A stretch of DNA of 6,286 nucleotides from DAIRET01 sp036795455 (GTDB lineage Bacteria > Bacteroidota > Ignavibacteria > Ignavibacteriales > Ignavibacteriaceae): assembly GCA_036795455.1 (NCBI GenBank), contig DAIRET010000168.1, forward strand, positions 1-6,286, written 5' to 3'. Below the pieces are notes generated by a model, which worked only from the letters and a program-made list of their open reading frames with translations, was not told where the DNA came from and did not search any database. A program made the translations under genes and the position numbers. Positions 1 through 6,183 of the stretch are shown here, in pieces (positions within the stretch are counted from its first letter, which is position 1; the number at the start of each line of letters is the position of its first letter).

Positions 1-42
1 TTTACATCTATAAACTATTCCACCTATTTTTATAGATGTAAA
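1..42. repeat. Perfect 14-bp inverted repeat at the window edge
   Basis: Bases 1-14 (TTTACATCTATAAA) are the exact reverse complement of bases 29-42, with a 14-base loop between. The repeat lies inside the flippase reading frame and its outer arm ends at base 1, so it could continue outside. It has no G+C-rich stem or U-tract and does not look like a terminator. A fold-back at a contig end is a likely explanation. Confidence 0.8.
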
Positions 43-492
43 GAGCAGGGCTTTATTTTCAAGGCGAATAAAAATAAACGGGATCACTGCAAGCGCATCA
101 AGTACAAGAATTAAAATAGTATATGTGATTATTACTGAATAATCAACTGAAATACTTAGGAACCTGATTACCGGTTGGTCGAAAGCAAGTACAATAAAAG
201 CAAACAGTATAGAAGTTAATATTATCGAGATTGATGTTGTTGAAAAAGTTTCCTTCTTATCCGGGAATTCTTCCGAAGCTGCAAATTTTATATAAGCGGA
301 GTCCATTCCGTATATGAAAATTATATTCATTATTGCAATGAAAGCGTAAACGTTTGTTACGATACCGTATTCTTCCGGAGGAAAAATATTAGTGTAAAAA
401 GGGACAAGGATAAAATTCAAAAACCTGCCCAGGATTGTGCTAATACCGTAAATGGCGGTCTCTTTTGTAAGCTGTTTTAGTTTGTCGAACAT
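1..492 (-). CDS. Wzx/MATE-type polysaccharide flippase, N-terminal part (cut by window edge)
   Basis: The reading frame is open from ATG at 492 down to base 1, giving 164 residues with no stop, so the C-terminal two thirds or so of a typical 430-500 residue flippase lie outside. Residues 1-60 carry the usual start of the polysaccharide biosynthesis (Wzx-like) family: a short basic N-terminus, TAIYGIS (12-18), a first membrane helix ending in LVPFYTNIF (29-37), then PPEEYGI (38-44) and a second helix. Further hydrophobic segments fall near 84-104 and 116-142. Members of this family move undecaprenyl-linked oligosaccharides across the inner membrane, which fits the glycosyltransferases on the same strand at the right of the window. 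The last residues, VYRCK (160-164), are unusually polar for the position; they lie in an inverted repeat that may be an artefact. The family call is firm, but the substrate cannot be told. Confidence 0.85.
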   Translation of the reverse strand, partial: MFDKLKQLTKETAIYGISTILGRFLNFILVPFYTNIFPPEEYGIVTNVYAFIAIMNIIFIYGMDSAYIKFAASEEFPDKKETFSTTSISIILTSILFAFIVLAFDQPVIRFLSISVDYSVIITYTILILVLDALAVIPFIFIRLENKALLFTSIKIGGIVYRCK

Positions 493-619
493 TAATAGAA
501 ATTTGTTTAATTCGGAATGCAATTTACAAAAATAAGCCGTGTTTTATTACAGCTAAATCCAATGTTTTTACTTATTTTAAGTTAGAGTTTAACAGTTAAT
601 AATCAGTTGTAAATTTATT
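493..619. other. Divergent intergenic region between flippase and cold-shock-domain gene
   Basis: These 127 bases separate two divergent starts and must hold both promoters if the genes have their own. The minus-strand candidate is listed separately. On the plus strand I see only weak AT-rich -10-like sequence (TAATAAT at 597-603) with no good -35 or TAnnTTTG partner, and no Shine-Dalgarno sequence before the ATG at 620. No hairpin, tRNA or small ORF stands out. Confidence 0.6.
527..557 (-). promoter_or_regulatory. Candidate Bacteroidota-type promoter for the flippase gene
   Basis: On the minus strand, TATTTTTG at 534-527 matches the TAnnTTTG -7 element known from Bacteroidota. TTTA at 557-554, 19 bases upstream, matches three of four bases of the -33 TTTG element. 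A start about 7 bases downstream would leave a leader of roughly 28 nt before the ATG at 492. The match is short in AT-rich DNA and the host lineage is itself inferred, so this is only a candidate. Confidence 0.3.
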
Positions 620-1156
620 ATGAATGAACCCCTTGATTTTTGCCGCGTAAAAAAGATTGATGAAAAAGGATTCGGTTTTCTGAAGAGCCTTTATTACAGT
701 ATTGATATTTTCTTCCATTTCTCTCAAATAAAAAAAGAAGAATTTTTAGAGAAACTAAACGATATGAAAAGGGGAGAGTTCTTTCTCTACTACACATCAA
801 AAATTACAAAAGAGGGGAAAAGGAAAGTATCACAAATCTGGTATTCGTTAGATGCAGTACCTGTTGAATTATATGATGGTTTCATAGATAGGATTATTAA
901 AGAGTTTAACGAAGGCAGTAGTAATGTTTACGATTTGCTTTTTGTGTTCGGAGAAATGAAAAAGATGAATCTTTTAACTATGGGAAACCTGTTAAGAGTT
1001 TTATCATCAAGTAAAATATTGAGGTTGCCTACTGTAATTCTTCCGTATCTTGATAGCAATGAAATTGAGGAGTTAAAGCTAATTTTAAAGTTTGATGAAC
1101 TTGAGCAATCAGCAAAGAAACCGTTTTGGTACGATGATTTTTTGAAACTACCGTAA
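620..1156 (+). CDS. Divergent cold-shock-domain protein with an unrecognised C-terminal extension
   Basis: This 178-residue protein is the only plus-strand gene in the window. Residues 8-74 read as a cold-shock (OB-fold) domain. An RNP1-like KGFGFL (16-21) is followed by an RNP2-like DIFFHFS (29-35) and a strand-rich stretch ending near W74. The aromatic and histidine residues that stack on single-stranded nucleic acid (F18, F20, F31, H33) are kept, but the tryptophan and phenylalanine of the usual VKWF are K12 and I13. RNA or ssDNA binding is therefore likely but inferred. Residues 75-178 are rich in leucine and acidic residues, look mostly helical, contain no motif I know and end in an aromatic patch (PFWYDDF, 168-174). 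Classical Csp proteins are about 65-75 residues and lack such a tail. The other ATG just downstream (624) is out of frame. The stop lies 19 bases from the convergent nadC stop, with no visible terminator between. Confidence 0.75.
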   Translation: MNEPLDFCRVKKIDEKGFGFLKSLYYSIDIFFHFSQIKKEEFLEKLNDMKRGEFFLYYTSKITKEGKRKVSQIWYSLDAVPVELYDGFIDRIIKEFNEGSSNVYDLLFVFGEMKKMNLLTMGNLLRVLSSSKILRLPTVILPYLDSNEIEELKLILKFDELEQSAKKPFWYDDFLKLP

Positions 1157-1175
1157 ACCCTGAGAGAATAAAAAG

Positions 1176-2021
1176 CTACATAGTAACGTTTAATGAGATA
1201 TCTAATGCTTTAACGCTGTGTGTTAAAGCTCCAATCGAAATGTAATCTACTCCTGTTTCCGCTATCTGTTTTACAGTCTCCAGGGTAACTCCCCCGGAGG
1301 CTTCGACCTTACATTTTCCGTTAATAAGTTTAACCGCTTTTTTCATCACATCAAGCTGAAAATTATCCAGCATAATAACATCTGTTTTGCATTTTATTGC
1401 TTCTTCTGTTTCGGTAAGATTTTTAACTTCTACTTCGATTAGATGATTGCCCTTGTTTTTCAAATTATACTCTTTACATGCATTAACTGCGTTTGTTATT
1501 GAACCAGCAACTTCAATGTGGTTATCTTTTATCAAAAACATATCGTACAAACCGATGCGATGGTTTTTACAGCCGGCAAGTTTTACGGCAAGTTTATCAA
1601 GATATCGCAGTCCGGGAGCAGTTTTTCTTGTATCAATGATTTTTGCTTTTGTATGTTTTACTGCATCAACAAAAGTATCGGCATAAGTTGCTATCCCGCT
1701 CATTCTCTGGAGAAAATTCAAAGCTGTTCTTTCTGCTGTTAGTATGGATGCAGCATTCCCTACAATAACTGCTGCAACATCGCCATATTTTACTCTGGAA
1801 CCATCATCTATTTTTCTTGTGAATTGAAGCGATTTATCGACAAGATTAAAAACTCTTTCGGCAATAGAAAGACCGGCAATAATTCCATCTTGTTTGATTA
1901 ATAAAGTTGCGGCTGCTGTCATTTCCTTTTTAATCGTAGCTATGGTAGTAATATCCCCGTTTCCGATATCCTCGGATAGTGCGTTCAGTATTATTCTATC
2001 AACTGTTTCGAAATCAATCAT
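1176..2021 (-). CDS. nadC: Nicotinate-nucleotide pyrophosphorylase (quinolinate phosphoribosyltransferase, decarboxylating)
   Basis: NadC converts quinolinate and PRPP to nicotinate mononucleotide, CO2 and pyrophosphate (EC 2.4.2.19), the last step of de novo pyridine-ring synthesis in the cytoplasm. The 281 residues match the family's usual size. The N-terminal domain begins with EDIGNGDITT (17-26). Then come TAERTALNFLQRMSG (95-109), DTRKTAPGLR (130-139), KNHRIGLYDMFLIKDNH (152-168), EVEV (196-199), IMLDN (216-220), EASGGV (240-245) and GVDYISIGALTHS (257-269). Together these give the basic quinolinate/PRPP pocket and the acidic metal-binding residues. The glycine-rich run before NHR is AGCK here instead of the common GGGx. 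The ATG overlaps the end of the thioesterase gene by 8 nt, which suggests translational coupling. There is no nadA or nadB nearby, so quinolinate must be made from genes elsewhere. Confidence 0.97.
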   Translation of the reverse strand: MIDFETVDRIILNALSEDIGNGDITTIATIKKEMTAAATLLIKQDGIIAGLSIAERVFNLVDKSLQFTRKIDDGSRVKYGDVAAVIVGNAASILTAERTALNFLQRMSGIATYADTFVDAVKHTKAKIIDTRKTAPGLRYLDKLAVKLAGCKNHRIGLYDMFLIKDNHIEVAGSITNAVNACKEYNLKNKGNHLIEVEVKNLTETEEAIKCKTDVIMLDNFQLDVMKKAVKLINGKCKVEASGGVTLETVKQIAETGVDYISIGALTHSVKALDISLNVTM

Positions 2022-2427
2022 TAAAAAACTTTCTAATAATATTTAAGAATACTTCAGGTACGCGGGTTGCCTTTTTTGTATCGGTTCTAATGAATGCATG
2101 AGTTGTATATCCTTCCGCTACAAGCAAACCATCTCTTTTTCTGAAGATTTGGTAATTGATTTTCATTTTAACGGAAGGGATTTCATTTAACCTACTCTTA
2201 ATTAGAAGAAGGTCGTCATATTGTGCGTAGTTTACATACCGAACATAAGAGTCGAGCAGAGGCAACTGGTAACCGCTTTCTTCGAGCTGACGATAAGAGA
2301 AACCGGTTTTTCTCAACATTTCGGTTCTTCCAACTTCAAAATATTCGAGGTATTTACCGTTATAAACAAATTGCATTTTATCCGTGTCCGCATATCTAAC
2401 CCGGATTTCAAATTCTGTTTCAAGCAT
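2014..2427 (-). CDS. Hotdog-fold acyl-CoA thioesterase (YbgC/FadM, 4-hydroxybenzoyl-CoA thioesterase family)
   Basis: This is a small single-domain cytoplasmic enzyme of 137 residues, the usual length for the family. The signature lies at 12-39: YADTD (12-16), then VYNGKYLEYFEVGRTEML. D16 aligns with the catalytic aspartate of 4-hydroxybenzoyl-CoA thioesterase. The glycine normally found two or three residues later (DxxG) is Q19 here. The rest is the expected long helix followed by strands, with GYTTHAFIRTD (106-116) as a late core strand. The substrate cannot be read from the sequence; members hydrolyse short- to long-chain or aromatic acyl-CoA, and YbgC types are tied to phospholipid and envelope metabolism. 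The start is supported by GGA six bases upstream of the ATG. It lies 11 bases after accA and overlaps nadC by 8, so it sits inside the operon. A lipid-related role next to accA is a reasonable inference. Confidence 0.88.
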   Translation of the reverse strand: MLETEFEIRVRYADTDKMQFVYNGKYLEYFEVGRTEMLRKTGFSYRQLEESGYQLPLLDSYVRYVNYAQYDDLLLIKSRLNEIPSVKMKINYQIFRKRDGLLVAEGYTTHAFIRTDTKKATRVPEVFLNIIRKFFND

Positions 2428-2433
2428 TAGTTT

Positions 2434-2436
2434 TCC
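2434..2436 (-). promoter_or_regulatory. Weak Shine-Dalgarno (GGA) for the thioesterase gene
   Basis: GGA on the minus strand lies six bases before the ATG at 2427, within the 11-nt gap after the accA stop. It supports this start, although the match to the full AGGAGG is short. Confidence 0.4.
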
Positions 2437-2438
2437 AG

Positions 2439-3389
2439 TTATTCAATAAATTGTCCCATAGCGGCAAATTTTTCCAATCTATTCTCAATCAGTTTTTCAG
2501 GTTTCAGTTTTACGAGGTTAGCTAATTCATCCTTCAAAACATTCTTTAATGTTGAAGCCATTTCTTCATGGTTTTTATGAGCTCCACCGAGAGGCTCCGG
2601 TACGATTCTGTCTATTATATTTAATTCAAGTAAATCCGCAGCAGTTAATTTAAGTGCTTCTGCAGCTTGCTCTTTATAATCCCAGCTTCTCCACAAAATA
2701 CTTGAACAAGATTCCGGGCTAATGACTGAGTACCATGTATTTTCAAGCATTAGAATTCTATCACCGACACCAATACCCAATGCTCCGCCGCTTGCTCCTT
2801 CACCTATAATTACGACAATAACCGGTACTTTTAACCTGCTCATTTCAAACAGGTTTCTTGCAATAGCTTCAGCTTGTCCTCTTTCTTCAGCTTCAAGCCC
2901 AGGATATGCTCCGGGTGTGTCAAGCATTGTAATAACAGGCTTATTGAATTTTTCCGCAAGTTTCATCAAGCGTAATGCTTTTCTGTAACCTTCCGGGTTA
3001 GGCATTCCAAAATTCCTATAAAGATTAGATTTTGTGTCTCTCCCTTTTTGATGCCCGATTATCATCACTTTGTAGTCGTCAATTTTTGCAAATCCGCCTA
3101 CTATTGCTTTGTCGTCTTTGTAATACCGGTCGCCGTGCAGTTCAATAAAATCCTGGGTTATCATATAGATATAATCGAGAGTATAAGGACGTTCAGGGTG
3201 ACGTGCTAATTGTACTCTTTGCCATCTTGAAAGGTTTTTATAAACGCTTTCTTTCAGTAGTCTTACTTTTTCTTCGATGCGGATTATTTCGTCGCCAATA
3301 TCAAGTGATTCGGAGACTTTCCGCATTTCTTCAAGTTTTGTTTCAAGTTCTGCAATCGGTTTTTCAAATTCCAACATAGTTTTGGCCAT
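2439..3389 (-). CDS. accA: Acetyl-CoA carboxylase carboxyltransferase subunit alpha
   Basis: AccA and AccD together form the carboxyltransferase that moves the carboxyl group from carboxybiotin-AccB to acetyl-CoA, giving malonyl-CoA for fatty-acid synthesis (EC 2.1.3.15). The length of 316 residues is close to that of E. coli AccA (319). Residues 1-60 form the charged, probably coiled N-terminal helix region. The crotonase-like core follows, with GHQKGRDTKSN (112-122), NFGMPNPEGYRKALRLM (126-142), DTPGAYPG (157-164), the oxyanion-type glycine run GEGASGGALGIGVGDR (196-211) and SVISPESCSSILW (221-233). The usual ISPEGCASILW differs slightly, with S227 and S229. No zinc-finger domain is present, as expected since that belongs to AccD, and accD is not in the window. 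The start lies two bases after the upstream glycosyltransferase stop, with a GAGA six bases before the ATG. Confidence 0.97.
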   Translation of the reverse strand: MAKTMLEFEKPIAELETKLEEMRKVSESLDIGDEIIRIEEKVRLLKESVYKNLSRWQRVQLARHPERPYTLDYIYMITQDFIELHGDRYYKDDKAIVGGFAKIDDYKVMIIGHQKGRDTKSNLYRNFGMPNPEGYRKALRLMKLAEKFNKPVITMLDTPGAYPGLEAEERGQAEAIARNLFEMSRLKVPVIVVIIGEGASGGALGIGVGDRILMLENTWYSVISPESCSSILWRSWDYKEQAAEALKLTAADLLELNIIDRIVPEPLGGAHKNHEEMASTLKNVLKDELANLVKLKPEKLIENRLEKFAAMGQFIE

Positions 3390-3391
3390 AA

Positions 3392-5374
3392 TTAATCTCG
3401 CTGCATTAAAAGTTTTTGAATTGTTTTTCCTATTATCTCCAGGTCAAGCCATAGATTTTGATTTTTTGCATAGAAGATGTTTAGTTTTTCAAGGCTTTCA
3501 GTTCCTTCTATTTCTGTAAACCAAAGCCCTGTTAATCCCGGTTTCCCGAGATATAAGCTGCCTTGATTTTCGGAATTATAAGGACCTACAAAACTATAAT
3601 TTTTGAACAAAACTTTGGGTGTGCTTAACACCAATTTACTGAATGTGTTTTCTTTCGCTTTTCTACCTTTTAATATAAAAATGAAAGGATATAAAAAAAC
3701 AAGTAAGAATAGACTTAGAACAATATCGAACAGTCGTTTGAAAAATCTATTTACCGGTTGAGAAATGTTATAAGAAATCTCAAATAAAGGAATATCATTT
3801 AATAGATTGATTGAAGATTTTCCTACTATAAAATCGATGTTCTCGCCGGCTAATCTGAATTCTACTCTTTCTTGCTGGCATTCTGCAACTATACTCATAA
3901 TCTGCTTGTAGCTCAGTTCCTTAGAAGAAAAAATAACTTCGTTGATTTTCTTCTCGTGGATAATCTTTCTGATGTTCTCAATGCTACCAATAACATCAAA
4001 ATTACCTGCTTTAGTTCCGATTTCCTTTCTCGTTTGTGAAATCAATCCGACAATAGAATGAAAACTGGTATAATTTGATTTTAATTTGGATGCTATTTCA
4101 ATAGCCGAACTTGAAGTTCCTACTATTAGTGTATTTATTTTTGCACTCTGTAATCCCGGTAACCCGACCCGAACATAGAACTTGTAAATTACCCTCCACA
4201 AAGAAGAGAGAAAGAAAAGAATAAAATATGTTAAGATTACAATGCCCCGGCTGTAAGCGTAATCTTTAAAGAAATAAGTAAGTGATGAGATTACAAAAAA
4301 AGCAGCGGAAATAGAAATCAGATTTGAAAGGAGGGAGATATTATCTTTTTTATAATTTCTAAGAACAAATCCGGTTAGAATATGAAAAGCGACAGGAACC
4401 GTATAAACTATCCATAAAGAGTCATCCGGGAATCCGAACCATCCTTTAAGAATAGAATAAATATTTTCAGCTAAGAAGAGTGAAACATTGAAAGCTAAAA
4501 TATCGAATACAACCGAGATTAAAATAAGTTTTCCCCGCCCGATAAAAGCTATTAATTCTCTTGCCATTATTGCGGAACGTAAAATTATCTCCACAAGGAA
4601 TGAGGTAGCAAGGTGTTTTTTTACGAACAAATGCATTGCATTGTAGAAGAGTTTTGTTTCATCAAGGCTGCTTCTTTTTGTGCTTTCTCCTTTGTAGTGA
4701 ATTATCTGCGTTGAATTGACGTAATAAACTTTATATCCTGATTTCTGAACACGATAACACCAATCAAGGTCTTCGCCGTACATGAAAAATATTTCGTCCA
4801 ATCCACCGATCTTTTCAAATACTTCGCGTTTCATCATCATAAATGAACCTGAAATGGCGTCTACTTCGTATGTTTTATTCTCATCAAGATACGTAAGATT
4901 GTACCGGGCAAATATTTTACTTTTAGGGAACAAGCTGCTCAACCCGGTTACTTTACAGAATGAAGTCCATGGTCCCGGGAAAGAACGCCTGCAAGCAAGC
5001 TGCAATGTGCCGTCGGGATTTAAGATTTTACAGCCGGCTAAACCTGCATCCGGTGTTTTCTGGAAGAAATCAATTAGTGTATCGAATGTGTTTTCTTCTA
5101 CAATTGTATCGGGATTAAGTAATAAAAGGTATTTACCGGATGAGTATTTTAACCCGATATTATTAGCGGCACTAAAGCCGAGATTTTTTTCGTTGATGAA
5201 TAATTTAACTTCAGGGAATTGTGCTTGAAGCAGCTCAACGCTTCCATCATCGGAAGCATTATCGACAACGATTATTTCCGAAGTGATATTCTTTGTTGCT
5301 TTTTGGATGGAGTTGATGCAGTTCTGTAGAAATTCCTTTACATTGTAATTTACGATAATAATTGAAAGGTCCAC
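3392..5374 (-). CDS. Fusion: GT2 rhamnosyltransferase-like domain plus WbaP-like membrane protein with a catalytically degenerate phosphoglycosyltransferase domain
   Basis: Residues are numbered from the longer TTG start at 5380 (662 aa). I prefer GTG at 5374 (660 aa) because AGG lies six bases before it and the protein then begins with the common MDLSIIIVNYN. Residues 5-255 are a GT-A glycosyltransferase: VNYN (10-13), VVDNASDDGS (38-47), a DXD-like NPD (89-91), GSFMMMKREVFEKIGGLDE (178-196) and GEDLDWCYR (202-210). About four or five membrane segments follow (near 262-304, 322-340, 352-372, 378-398). A Rossmann-like domain of the CoA_binding_3 type starts at NTLIVGTSSSA (416-426). The end resembles a polyprenyl-phosphate sugar phosphotransferase: FFKRLFDIVLSLFLL (546-560), SFVGP (596-600), GKPGLTGLW (612-620) and LWLDLEIIGKTI (643-654). 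The stretch carrying the basic FRSM motif and the catalytic Asp-Glu (SLDELPQ) is missing, so phosphotransferase activity is unlikely while GT2 activity looks intact. The protein probably acts at the inner membrane on a lipid-linked glycan. Confidence 0.88.
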   Translation of the reverse strand: MDLSIIIVNYNVKEFLQNCINSIQKATKNITSEIIVVDNASDDGSVELLQAQFPEVKLFINEKNLGFSAANNIGLKYSSGKYLLLLNPDTIVEENTFDTLIDFFQKTPDAGLAGCKILNPDGTLQLACRRSFPGPWTSFCKVTGLSSLFPKSKIFARYNLTYLDENKTYEVDAISGSFMMMKREVFEKIGGLDEIFFMYGEDLDWCYRVQKSGYKVYYVNSTQIIHYKGESTKRSSLDETKLFYNAMHLFVKKHLATSFLVEIILRSAIMARELIAFIGRGKLILISVVFDILAFNVSLFLAENIYSILKGWFGFPDDSLWIVYTVPVAFHILTGFVLRNYKKDNISLLSNLISISAAFFVISSLTYFFKDYAYSRGIVILTYFILFFLSSLWRVIYKFYVRVGLPGLQSAKINTLIVGTSSSAIEIASKLKSNYTSFHSIVGLISQTRKEIGTKAGNFDVIGSIENIRKIIHEKKINEVIFSSKELSYKQIMSIVAECQQERVEFRLAGENIDFIVGKSSINLLNDIPLFEISYNISQPVNRFFKRLFDIVLSLFLLVFLYPFIFILKGRKAKENTFSKLVLSTPKVLFKNYSFVGPYNSENQGSLYLGKPGLTGLWFTEIEGTESLEKLNIFYAKNQNLWLDLEIIGKTIQKLLMQRD

Positions 5375-5380
5375 ATTCAA

Positions 5381-5383
5381 CCT
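5381..5383 (-). promoter_or_regulatory. Shine-Dalgarno core (AGG) deciding the start of the GT2 fusion gene
   Basis: The minus strand reads AAATTAGG, then TTG AAT GTG GAC. AGG touches the TTG directly but lies six bases before the GTG at 5374, a normal spacing. This favours GTG over TTG at 5380 as the start codon. Confidence 0.45.
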
Positions 5384-5386
5384 AAT

Positions 5387-6106
5387 TTATAATACTCCGA
5401 GGATGCTTCTAAAACGTAATTTCCAAACGAGAAGTGCTGCTTCTCGAACAATTTTTTTAGACATTTTGGATTTGCCTAATTGCCTGTCGTAAAAGATTAT
5501 GGGGATTTCACCAATTCTAAATCCTTTTTTCCAGGTTTTAAAATTCATTTCAATCTGGAAAGAGTAGCCGTTGGATTTAATATTATCAAGGTTGATGGAT
5601 TCAAGAACTTTTCTTCTGAAACACTTGAAACCGCCTGTAGAATCTGTTATCGGCATACCCGTAATTATCCTTGTGTATTTATTTGCAAAGAAACTTAAAA
5701 GCAATCTCTGCATAGGCCAGTTAATAACATTAACGCCTGTAAGGTAGCGGCTGCCGATTACGAGGTCATGGTCTTTGATTGCAACAAGAAAATTCGCAAG
5801 CTCTTTTGGGTCGTGAGAAAAATCGGCGTCCATCTCAAAAATGTATTCATAACCATGTTGAAGTGCATATTTAAAACCGGCACAGTATGCTGTTCCCAAT
5901 CCCATTTTCTTTTCGCGGATAAGAACATGAACCTGTTCATTTGATTTGCTCAACTCTTCAACGAATTTTCCCGTTCCATCAGGGGAATTATCATCAACTA
6001 CTAAGATATCAATTTCTTTATCGTAAAGTGATAAAACGTCGGGTATCAGCTTCTGAATATTATGAAGCTCATTATATGTTGGTATAATAACTATAGCTTT
6101 GGACAT
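5387..6106 (-). CDS. DPM1-like GT2 glycosyltransferase (polyprenol-phosphate mannosyltransferase type)
   Basis: Enzymes of this group transfer a sugar, classically mannose from GDP-mannose, to a polyprenyl phosphate on the cytoplasmic face of the membrane. The 239 residues contain the full DPM1 pattern: IPTYNE (8-13), VVDDNSPDGT (36-45) for the nucleotide, MDADFSHDP (92-100) with the metal-binding DAD, GSRY (118-121), a WPMQR segment (130-134), DSTGGFK (155-161), YSFQIEM (181-187), and IPIIFYDRQLGKSKM (201-215) with the conserved Arg and basic loop. There is no C-terminal membrane domain, so it is the soluble or peripheral type, like human DPM1 without its membrane partners. Sugar and lipid specificity cannot be settled from sequence; glucose or another hexose is possible. 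No Shine-Dalgarno precedes the ATG. The next gene starts 12 (or 6) bases after its stop, so the two are probably co-transcribed and feed the same glycan pathway. Confidence 0.92.
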   Translation of the reverse strand: MSKAIVIIPTYNELHNIQKLIPDVLSLYDKEIDILVVDDNSPDGTGKFVEELSKSNEQVHVLIREKKMGLGTAYCAGFKYALQHGYEYIFEMDADFSHDPKELANFLVAIKDHDLVIGSRYLTGVNVINWPMQRLLLSFFANKYTRIITGMPITDSTGGFKCFRRKVLESINLDNIKSNGYSFQIEMNFKTWKKGFRIGEIPIIFYDRQLGKSKMSKKIVREAALLVWKLRFRSILGVL

Positions 6107-6183
6107 CCGGCAATACTTATTTATGGTTAATTAATAGGTTAAATTTGATTGGCATTATATCAAAATTTTTACTAATAAAAAAA
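6107..6183. other. 77-nt intergenic gap before the DPM1-like gene
   Basis: This is the only sizeable gap in the minus-strand gene series. It begins with a T-run on the minus strand just after the upstream stop, without a G+C stem, so I do not call a terminator. The rest is AT-rich and contains the promoter candidate listed separately. Confidence 0.5.
6154..6162 (-). promoter_or_regulatory. Candidate extended -10 promoter for the five-gene series from the DPM1-like gene to nadC
   Basis: The minus strand reads TGATATAAT, an exact match to the extended -10 pattern TGnTATAAT of sigma-70-type promoters. It lies about 48 bases before the ATG at 6106. The -35 position holds only a T-run, which extended -10 promoters can tolerate. 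If real, it would let the five genes down to nadC be transcribed independently of the upstream sugar transferase. Promoters in FCB-group bacteria often follow a different consensus, so confidence is low. Confidence 0.3.

Noticed and set aside
597..603. TAATAAT as a -10 element for the cold-shock-domain gene.
   Set aside because: No -35 sequence lies at a suitable distance and the surroundings are uniformly AT-rich, so the match has little weight.
1157..1175. Possible bidirectional terminator between the convergent cold-shock-domain gene and nadC.
   Set aside because: The 19-base gap has no G+C-rich hairpin. Neighbouring inverted matches are only 3-5 bp, so no terminator can be supported.
1447..1742. 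Two overlapping plus-strand open frames of 74-79 residues inside nadC.
   Set aside because: They are antisense to conserved NadC motifs and cysteine/serine-rich as shadow frames often are. Nothing supports expression.
4658..4675. A SLDE motif (residues 238-241 of the fusion protein) resembling the phosphoglycosyltransferase catalytic signature.
   Set aside because: It lies just after the GT2 domain, before the membrane helices, and is not followed by LPQ. Its place in the domain order does not fit a catalytic dyad, so I treat it as chance.
4782..5228. A 148-residue open frame on the plus strand inside the GT2 fusion gene.
   Set aside because: It lies opposite the strongly conserved GT2 domain, has no recognisable motif or ribosome-binding site, and its composition is that expected of an antisense shadow.
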